Positions 54,667-61,696 of a stretch of DNA of 64,000 bases are shown here, piece by piece; the stretch's first letter is position 1, and each line of letters opens with the position of its first letter. The stretch spans positions 434,001 to 498,000 of the forward strand of contig JAGDZU010000004.1 of assembly GCA_049115575.1 (NCBI GenBank), in the 5' to 3' direction. A program made the translations under genes and the position numbers. The DNA is from JAHEKB01 sp049115575. Its GTDB lineage: Bacteria; Bacteroidota; Bacteroidia; NS11-12g; UBA9320. The notes under the pieces were generated by a model that had not been told where the DNA came from, ran no database searches, and saw only the letters and a list, made by a program, of their open reading frames with translations.

Positions 54667-56175
54667 TTATAGCTTGCCTTTCTCAGCTTTCTTAAGCCAC
54701 TTCTTCATGGTCTTATATTTTCTCTTTTTGGCGTACTTTCTAGCTGTCCAACCATTGTTGTCTACTTTGAAAAGATTTACATCATTGTCTACCAATATCC
54801 TCAATGAAGAATAATCGTACTTTCTGATAGCCTCAAAAACCGCTGTTTCACCTCGGTTATTAGTAACATTTACATTGGCTCCTCTTTCTAAAAGCAATTT
54901 GAGTGCCTCCGTATTGCCATGCTGTATTGCCCAGAAGATACTTGTATTACCATCTTCGTCGGCTTCGTTTGGATTAGTACCGTTTTCCAGCAAGTATTTT
55001 ACAAACTCAAGATTTTTACTCTCAATAGCAAAGGCCATCATTCCCGACATTTCGCTTTCGCTGTTTTCCAATATCATCATGAGTGCATCCATATTGTTCA
55101 CTTCCAAAGCAATATTCTCAAATCTCCCCCTTTCAACCACATATGAGTGATCTACCAGTCCTCCGTATACCATCCATTTCTCTAAACGTTCTATATCTCC
55201 TTCTCTTATGGCGTATTCAACATTATTGTATAGAGCTTCAAGTAGAGCATCAAATGGGACTTTGGTAATACGCTGTACTGATTCTTGATTGTATGCAAAA
55301 TTTCCTTGAACCGAAACCTTAACGCATTCACATTCTTGATCGTATATATAATCCGTTTGACCACGTACCAATATTCCTTCTATCCAACCCGCTTCGTCGA
55401 AAACTGGTCCTCCTGAGTTGCCTCCAAAAGCATCCAAATTTGCTTCGAAGTATTGATCGTTTCCATTCCAACTTACCCAGGCATCATCAGCTAGCTTAAG
55501 TGGAAGTCCACTTGGAGAACCTATCATATATACATCCTCATAATCCGCGATTTTATCATTGATTCTAAACCTGTATGGGTCTCTATCGCTTTTGCGATCC
55601 AAATGAATCACTGCCCAATCACCACCACCGCTTACGAGTTCTGTGCTAATAATATCTTCACATGTATAAACATTCTCACTTTCAAGACTTACATAATCAG
55701 CCCAATCTAGGTGCAATAGCTCCTTAGTATAGTCAAATACCCATGCATAATTTTCACAATCAGTCATGCTTTCTATGCAATGCCCTGCAGTAACCAAAAT
55801 ATCAGGTGCTATGAGAAAACCAGTGCATGTACCACATGCGGGTTGATCCAAGAAGCTCACATTTTCATGAAACTTACTGGTTCCATACCTGCTACTTAAT
55901 TTATCTCTAAGAGAAGGACAATCCATATAGTCATCTCCAATTCTGTCCATTCTCACCATAACAGCGGTTGCCCTTGCATAATCTTCATAGCCATAAGCAT
56001 CTGTTACATCTCGTCTGTCGTCCTCTCCGTAAAAGCCTCTGGAGTTCTCTCCACTAAGGTCAAATGGGTCAACAGTTGGTCCAGCTTCTCCTCTGGTAGT
56101 GTCTTTAACTTGAGCGTTTAGGGTAGTGCTTACTACCGCAAACAATAACATTAATAGGGTTTTTATTGATTTCAT
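54667..56175 (-). CDS. Exported V8/trypsin-like serine protease with C-terminal ankyrin repeats (paralogue 2)
   Basis: A 502-residue protein: signal peptide (1-22, TLNAQ), a short pro-region, an SRGFYGEDDRRDVT segment like the start of mature glutamyl-endopeptidase-type proteases, then the protease domain with His132 (TAGHC), Asp186 (GGDWAVIHL) and Ser254 (GGNSGGPVF). From about 315 to the end lie ankyrin-like repeats (DEDGNTSIFWAIQHGNTEA, then NNRGETAVFEAI and NNGWTARKYAKKR) and a Lys-rich tail. All catalytic residues are present. It overlaps its paralogue upstream by four bases; the TPR-caspase gene follows after 16 bases. Confidence 0.88.
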   Translation of the reverse strand: MKSIKTLLMLLFAVVSTTLNAQVKDTTRGEAGPTVDPFDLSGENSRGFYGEDDRRDVTDAYGYEDYARATAVMVRMDRIGDDYMDCPSLRDKLSSRYGTSKFHENVSFLDQPACGTCTGFLIAPDILVTAGHCIESMTDCENYAWVFDYTKELLHLDWADYVSLESENVYTCEDIISTELVSGGGDWAVIHLDRKSDRDPYRFRINDKIADYEDVYMIGSPSGLPLKLADDAWVSWNGNDQYFEANLDAFGGNSGGPVFDEAGWIEGILVRGQTDYIYDQECECVKVSVQGNFAYNQESVQRITKVPFDALLEALYNNVEYAIREGDIERLEKWMVYGGLVDHSYVVERGRFENIALEVNNMDALMMILENSESEMSGMMAFAIESKNLEFVKYLLENGTNPNEADEDGNTSIFWAIQHGNTEALKLLLERGANVNVTNNRGETAVFEAIRKYDYSSLRILVDNDVNLFKVDNNGWTARKYAKKRKYKTMKKWLKKAEKGKL

Positions 56176-57728
56176 TTTGATTGTTTTTTTCTTCTTTTTA
56201 AATATTTCTTCATGGCTTTGTTCTTGCTCTTTTTAGCCAATTTGATTGTATTCCAACCAGAGGAGGACTTTGCCATGATATTGGCTCCTTTATTAATGAG
56301 CATTTCCGCAATTTCAATATTTCCAATTCTCGCTGCATAGTGCAATGGTGTATAACCATATAAATTAGATGCCACGCTCACACTTGCTCCATATTTTAGT
56401 AGCAAACGCACGGCCTCAACATTCTGTCTTTCAATTGCATAGAACAGAGCTGATTCCCCAAATTTATCCTGTTTATTTAAATTAAATCCATTTTTAGCTA
56501 AGGTTTCTATCAATGAAGTATTGTTGTTTAATACCGCATAGTAGTACAGATTTCTTTCCATGTCATCTGTAATATTCTTGCTAGTTCCAAGTTCCAACAT
56601 CTTCTCTAACATGTCCCATTGTTTGGAGTCTGCTGCCAATAGCTCAAGTCTTCCTTCTTTCTGAGCGTATTCAGTCTCTAAAATCCAATTATAAGTCATC
56701 CACTTATTAAAACGCTCTAGGTTGCCTTTTTCTATAGCATATTCAATATTCTCATAGATAGCTTGAATTAATATGTCATAGTTGGTTTCTATTATGCGCA
56801 TTTCATAGCTCCCTTTTCCGTAATAGCTTTCAAAACTTACTGTTTTAATGCAGTTGCATGTAGGGTCGTATATGTAGTCTGAGCGCTGGCTATTGTCAAA
56901 ATCTGTTGCTGTATAACCTCTAACGTGTATAGCCTCAATCCAACCTGATTTATCAAAAACAGGCCCTCCCGAATTTCCAGGAAAATGATCCAGTGAAGTT
57001 ACAAAGAGTAAAGGGTGACTTAAAGTAGATGTCACTTTCGCATCGTCTACCAGTTTGAGAGGCAAACCATTTGGCGCCCCTATCATAAATATATCTTGCC
57101 AGTATTGTACGTCTCCATCGGTTCTGAACATGTATGGCTCTCTTTCTGTCTTTTTATTCATGCGCATATACGCATAGTCCAATAAGGTTTCATCACTGTA
57201 ATCCCAATCCATTATCTCTTCACATTCATAGATGTCGTTTGGATCTATTTCAATGTAATTCTGTGAGTTTCTATGTTGAAGCTTATTGGTATAATCAACT
57301 ATCCAAACATAATCCTCACAACTCCCTTCTTGGTTAACACAATGTCCTGCTGTTGCCATAATATCTGGGGCAATAAAAAAGCCCGTACAGCTCCCGGCGG
57401 TAGGTTGATCAAGGAATGCTACGTTTTCGTCAAAGTTGTTCACCCCATAGCGTTGTGAAAGCGATTCTCTTAAACTCCAAGTATAAATCCTATTGCCTTG
57501 AATTGCACTCTTGCTCACTTTAACCAAAGTAGCTCCAACCAGATCTTCATAACCCCTAACCGTGGTTACGTCTTGCCTGTCGTCATTGCCGTAGAACCCT
57601 CTACTATCTGATCCTTTTTCACCAAATGGATACTGCACTTGAACATTGCTTGTATCACCTTCCTGAGCCAGGGCCAATCCTCCCCAGCTCAAGAGGGCAA
57701 TGAGGGTAAAATATCTTATTGCTTTCAT
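56172..57728 (-). CDS. Exported V8/trypsin-like serine protease with C-terminal ankyrin repeats (paralogue 1)
   Basis: A 518-residue paralogue of the next gene, with the same plan: signal peptide (1-21, ALAQ), pro-region, SRGFYGNDDRQDVT (42-55), protease domain with His129 (TAGHC), Asp184 (LLDYAYMRM) and Ser253 (PGNSGGPVF), then about five ankyrin-like repeats from 325 on, the best being KFGESALFYAIERQNVEAV and LYGYTPLHYAARIGNIEIA, and a Lys/Arg-rich tail. The pair probably arose by tandem duplication; protease domains are more alike than the early repeats. It overlaps the DUF4384-caspase upstream and paralogue 2 downstream, four bases each. Confidence 0.88.
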   Translation of the reverse strand: MKAIRYFTLIALLSWGGLALAQEGDTSNVQVQYPFGEKGSDSRGFYGNDDRQDVTTVRGYEDLVGATLVKVSKSAIQGNRIYTWSLRESLSQRYGVNNFDENVAFLDQPTAGSCTGFFIAPDIMATAGHCVNQEGSCEDYVWIVDYTNKLQHRNSQNYIEIDPNDIYECEEIMDWDYSDETLLDYAYMRMNKKTEREPYMFRTDGDVQYWQDIFMIGAPNGLPLKLVDDAKVTSTLSHPLLFVTSLDHFPGNSGGPVFDKSGWIEAIHVRGYTATDFDNSQRSDYIYDPTCNCIKTVSFESYYGKGSYEMRIIETNYDILIQAIYENIEYAIEKGNLERFNKWMTYNWILETEYAQKEGRLELLAADSKQWDMLEKMLELGTSKNITDDMERNLYYYAVLNNNTSLIETLAKNGFNLNKQDKFGESALFYAIERQNVEAVRLLLKYGASVSVASNLYGYTPLHYAARIGNIEIAEMLINKGANIMAKSSSGWNTIKLAKKSKNKAMKKYLKRRKKQSK

Positions 57729-59692
57729 CTTTGTTCTACAATTTTAAAGGTGAATGAAAATGTACATGCATCTGTATCGGCGGCCAAAGTCTCAACAACC
57801 GGACCTCTGCTCATACTATAACTCGTTTGGAATAAATTCTCCAGTTGATTTGTTAAACCTCTGCTATTTGACTCTCCCCTGGTGCGTAGAATAGGAGCAA
57901 AATTTATGGGCTCATAGCTCGCGAAAATCTTAAAAGTTTCCAAACCGTATGGAGGTTGAAATCCAAGAACCTTTCTTGGAACATAGTAAACCTGACCTGC
58001 CTCAATTCTAAAATCCTTTGGATTTTCATTCTTATTTGGGTTGGGCATAACGGGGCTCACGCTGCCGTCAGCAGAAATATCTATGATATTGAAATAAACA
58101 GGGAAGCTTCCATTATTTGTAATTTTAAGGAGAGCCCTTTCCCCTGGAACGAATTGGGGAATCCCTCCTTCGTCTTGGGTCATTCGAACATCTAATGTAT
58201 CTACTATACGTCTGTTCTCCACTTTTACAGGTACTAGTTCAAGTTCAATTGAATAATCCGGATTGTTAATCTCTAAATCCTTCAAAAATTTTCCTTGAGC
58301 ATAAGTTGAGAACTGCTCTTTCAAGCTCTCAAACTCATCAATTATGCTTACCGCTGACTTGAATATCTCACCATCTTGAACTCGGACAATATTGATAGAA
58401 GTGTCATTATGATCATTCAAACAGAATGTAGGGTTGTCTGAATCTATTTTAACCAATGGGAAAGCAGTTAATGCTTCTGCCAATTCTTTCTTGAGCTTTT
58501 TCTTAGATATGTTACACAGCGATACCGCTACAGAAACATCTCCAAAAGTTCTTTCTTTAGCAAACACCCAATAAGAATTTGCATCTCCTTCAAGCTTTGC
58601 ACTTAAGGTTGCTGAACAATCAAATGCCCCAGCATAAGCTATAGTGCCTGTTGCCACAGGTTCTGCGTTCTTAGAGCTAAAGGTTCCCGCTTCGTATATT
58701 TCTATAGTGGTTCCTTTATTCAAACCTGTAAACGCTCCTCCTTCTATAGTTATAAAATCACCATCAAGAGACATCATCTTATAGTAGGGTTCTTGACTTA
58801 CCACTGCTCCTCCGAATAACAAGCGATCAATATCGCCTTCTAGGGCTGGTGTTTGCTTAGGAGCAATCACGGACATTTCCTTTACTATTTTACTAAATAG
58901 CGATCTGTAGGAATACTGATTATTCAAGTTTTCAAACGCGCGCTGAAAGGCCACTGAGAGTGAACCATATCCGTTGTACTCATAATTCAATTCATCTGCT
59001 CTAGCAGCACTAATCACTACCATAGGTGCCATATTAGAACCATTGCCTCTTGTAGAGGATTTGCTTACTTCAAATACCCCAACTTCATCTTCATCTGTTT
59101 TGCCCGGTTTATAATTGGCAGGTGCAAATGGAGCAACGCCACCTCTAGCTACTGCTTGCCCTCTGGTTGCCGTTCCGCTATGGCAGGCGTCAACCAATAC
59201 CAACAAATCTCCATCTTGACCCAGAGCCAATCGAATTTTCTCAAGTTCATCACCCAGTTCTTCGTCTCTCAAATGATTTTCACCATTATAGGCTGGGTCA
59301 TACAGAGCAGGTGCTCCATATGCTACTATGGCCTCATCATAACCATCAATCTCATCTCCATTATCATCTTCAATTTGTTGGCCGTGCGATGAAAAATGCA
59401 CCACCACTATATCGTTCTTAGAAACGTTGTTTTTGAGTTGTCTCAAGGCAGCAATAATTCCTTTTTTATCCGCCTCTTCATTTCTCAGTACTATGAAATT
59501 ATCAAAGCCTTGTTTAGATAAAGCACTTTGCACCAAATCAATATCATTGATTGATGAAATATCTTTCCAGTTGGTTTCTTCCGGATAATCTCCAATAGCC
59601 ACTATTAGAGCGTGTTTTCTTACTGTTGGGTTTGCATTGAAGTAACTCAATGTTAAACATATAAATAAGCCTAGTAGTGTGATTCGTTTCAT
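57725..59692 (-). CDS. Exported caspase-family peptidase with DUF4384-like C-terminal domain
   Basis: A 655-residue protein and first gene of the operon. Signal peptide (1-20, YFNA). The caspase domain (about 24-290) has the dyad His103 (HFSSHGQQ) and Cys170 (LVDACHSGT), and between them an acidic loop DDNGDEIDGYDE that resembles the metacaspase calcium/acid region. A linker region follows, then a DUF4384-like beta domain at about 500-600 (GERALLKITNNGSFPVYFN, IDISADGSVSPVMPN, GLETFKIFAS). Start at ATG 59692 gives a clean signal peptide; the frame is open for 12 more codons. The stop overlaps the next gene (ATGA). Confidence 0.9.
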   Translation of the reverse strand: MKRITLLGLFICLTLSYFNANPTVRKHALIVAIGDYPEETNWKDISSINDIDLVQSALSKQGFDNFIVLRNEEADKKGIIAALRQLKNNVSKNDIVVVHFSSHGQQIEDDNGDEIDGYDEAIVAYGAPALYDPAYNGENHLRDEELGDELEKIRLALGQDGDLLVLVDACHSGTATRGQAVARGGVAPFAPANYKPGKTDEDEVGVFEVSKSSTRGNGSNMAPMVVISAARADELNYEYNGYGSLSVAFQRAFENLNNQYSYRSLFSKIVKEMSVIAPKQTPALEGDIDRLLFGGAVVSQEPYYKMMSLDGDFITIEGGAFTGLNKGTTIEIYEAGTFSSKNAEPVATGTIAYAGAFDCSATLSAKLEGDANSYWVFAKERTFGDVSVAVSLCNISKKKLKKELAEALTAFPLVKIDSDNPTFCLNDHNDTSINIVRVQDGEIFKSAVSIIDEFESLKEQFSTYAQGKFLKDLEINNPDYSIELELVPVKVENRRIVDTLDVRMTQDEGGIPQFVPGERALLKITNNGSFPVYFNIIDISADGSVSPVMPNPNKNENPKDFRIEAGQVYYVPRKVLGFQPPYGLETFKIFASYEPINFAPILRTRGESNSRGLTNQLENLFQTSYSMSRGPVVETLAADTDACTFSFTFKIVEQR

Positions 59693-59889
59693 ACCTATTA
59701 ATTGCAATTTGTATACTTTGGTAAACACTTTTTATGTCAAGAGAGGGTCAGAACAAACCTAGCAAATTCATAGAAACAAGCCAAATGTCTGGATTATCAC
59801 TCTTCTGAAGTATATGTACACGTACAAAGTCTTTGCCAAATAGTAGTATCACTTGTCTACACTATTAATATTAAATCGCTGCTATACAT
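59693..59889. promoter_or_regulatory. Divergent promoter region of the caspase-protease operon
   Basis: A 197-base spacer between the divergent caspase-DUF4384 and small secreted protein genes. It contains the inverted repeat TGTAC-AC-GTACA at 59815-59826, a candidate operator, and AT-rich flanks. I could not place a convincing TAnnTTTG motif for either direction. Confidence 0.35.
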
Positions 59890-60288
59890 ATGAAAAAACT
59901 AATCTTACTTTTATTAATCGGACTCTCCGTTGAAGCAATGGCGAGACCAATTGTTATTATTAAACAAGGCGGCAAAAGATGTGGCTTGTTCAACAAAGAA
60001 GTGTGCTATGACTACATTGAAATCAAAGATTTAGATGACTCCTACACTCAAAAGTGCAAAGGAGAAGGAAGGAACTCCTGTCCAAGGGTTGGAATTGTGA
60101 CTATAGGCGGTCTTGAAGTAGCCGTAGATGGACTCATAAGCCAGGTGGAGCAAGCTATACTCAATGGAGATGAAACTGGTCTTGGTCATCTTATGTCTGG
60201 GGGCACCGTGGCAGCAACATACAGCTGGCAAGGAATAGTTAATAGCCAAGGCTTACTGGAATACAGAATTGAAATTAATGAAGTCTAG
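59890..60288 (+). CDS. Small secreted protein, unknown
   Basis: A 132-residue protein with a signal peptide (about 1-18, EAMA/R) and four cysteines in its first half (GGKRCGLF, EVCYDY, TQKCKGE, NSCPRV), suggesting disulfides in the envelope. The second half has a Gly-rich segment (LGHLMSGGTVAATYSW). I do not recognise a family. Being divergent from a protease operon and overlapping the next secreted gene, it could be an inhibitor, a substrate or unrelated; nothing in the sequence decides. Confidence 0.75.
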   Translation: MKKLILLLLIGLSVEAMARPIVIIKQGGKRCGLFNKEVCYDYIEIKDLDDSYTQKCKGEGRNSCPRVGIVTIGGLEVAVDGLISQVEQAILNGDETGLGHLMSGGTVAATYSWQGIVNSQGLLEYRIEINEV

Positions 60289-61672
60289 GACGGTCTATGT
60301 CTTCCTGCTTTTAATCTTACCTTGGTCAAGCTTTGGCCAAGGTTGGGTTAAATGGTCTACCGATACTTTGCATGATCTCAATCCAGCAGATATTGAAGAT
60401 ATAGATCAGCTATACGCTCCAATGCAATTTGCATTTCTAGCGGAAAGCTATTTAGGTTCTGAACTTATACTTTTAGATCAAGAGGGATTTCATCGACACA
60501 AGATTCCGAAGCACATTAATATTGACCCCAACGGGTCAGCCATATTTGGTTCTGATATTTTAATCAGATGTAAAGGTGGTGTAATCAGCTCTTATAGAAT
60601 ATATGAAGACAGATTAGTTCTTTGGAAATCACACAATACACCTCTGAAATGGAGATCTAAATACTTGAGTTGCACATATGCATTTACAGACGAAAAGCAT
60701 GCATACTTCTTCTGTTATTACAATAACAACAATATAAAGCAACAAGCTTGGGATCATATGTACGCTATCAAATATGACCCCTTAAAAAACCGAATCGTCA
60801 AAGCAAAAAGCTTTGATTTAGGAAAGGACATCCTATTTGCACCTATGAGTCATCAGCAATTTGCATTTAATCAAGATCAATTTTGCTTTACAACTAGTCT
60901 GGATCATAAAAAGACCCTGTTCAATAAAGATTTTAAAGAGATCGAATCTGTGATATTGAATAAAGAGACTTCCTTGAAAAATTCCAGAATCGTTGATTCT
61001 ATCATAAGTGATAAGGCTGCACCCTATTATCTACACAAACCATCTGACTTAATTTACCACTATAGAAATTCTGTTCTTAAAGATTTAAAAGCCGCGCAAA
61101 AGGTGATGTATGTAAATGACAGCAATCTGCTTTATGTTCAAAGGCTTTCATTTAGAGAGCAATTTGAAATGGGATTGCTTTCTTCTAATGGCAATGCTTA
61201 TCTATACATAGATAGTTTCACACACTCCAAACATAAATTCTCTCCTTTGAGTTGGAGTAGAAATTGCTATCCCAATGTTGAATATCAGTTTCCTTTGGTA
61301 AGTCTAAAACGCATGTCCGATTCAAGTTTTAGCTATGTGATAGAAGTGTGGAAATGGTACAACGCCCAGTCGATTCCGGTATCTGTGCTCTCGCCTAAAA
61401 TCCAAACCTACCTACTCGCAGAAAAGAATTATAGCGCTGTTGTGCTAGCAAGTCCATCTTTCTGCAAAGCTTGTTTCAACCAGATGGGAATAGGCGAGGA
61501 AGTACTTGTTATAAAACTCCTAGAGAATATGGACCTGGCATCCATAAACAGCGCTCATTTTAAGCGGTATTGGAGCATAAAAGGTGATATAATTTTTATT
61601 GATCAAGAAGAATATGACCGACTAAAAGGAAAACTATTTACAGATCAGATTTATCCTATAATTCATAAATGA
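60278..61672 (+). CDS. Secreted protein with C-terminal thioredoxin-like CxxC segment
   Basis: A 464-residue protein: signal peptide (1-21, SSFGQ), then a long region of about 350 residues with regular strands and many aromatic residues, propeller-like in feel but without a clear repeat. Near the end comes a hydrophobic strand running into a CKAC motif (AVVLASPSFCKACFNQ, cysteines 396 and 399), as in thioredoxin-fold proteins. No proline-loop partner is certain. ATG at 60278 is preferred over TTG at 60269. It overlaps the stop of the upstream gene by 11 bases and converges with the WD40-caspase gene. Confidence 0.7.
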   Translation: MKSRTVYVFLLLILPWSSFGQGWVKWSTDTLHDLNPADIEDIDQLYAPMQFAFLAESYLGSELILLDQEGFHRHKIPKHINIDPNGSAIFGSDILIRCKGGVISSYRIYEDRLVLWKSHNTPLKWRSKYLSCTYAFTDEKHAYFFCYYNNNNIKQQAWDHMYAIKYDPLKNRIVKAKSFDLGKDILFAPMSHQQFAFNQDQFCFTTSLDHKKTLFNKDFKEIESVILNKETSLKNSRIVDSIISDKAAPYYLHKPSDLIYHYRNSVLKDLKAAQKVMYVNDSNLLYVQRLSFREQFEMGLLSSNGNAYLYIDSFTHSKHKFSPLSWSRNCYPNVEYQFPLVSLKRMSDSSFSYVIEVWKWYNAQSIPVSVLSPKIQTYLLAEKNYSAVVLASPSFCKACFNQMGIGEEVLVIKLLENMDLASINSAHFKRYWSIKGDIIFIDQEEYDRLKGKLFTDQIYPIIHK

Positions 61673-61696
61673 CCACAGTGCTTTGAGGATACTGAA

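Noticed and set aside
50853..59692. Reading the caspase-protease operon as a CBASS, gasdermin or type III CRISPR protease system
   Set aside because: No nucleotide cyclase, gasdermin-like, Cas or reverse transcriptase gene is visible, and the proteins have signal peptides, which does not fit those cytoplasmic systems.
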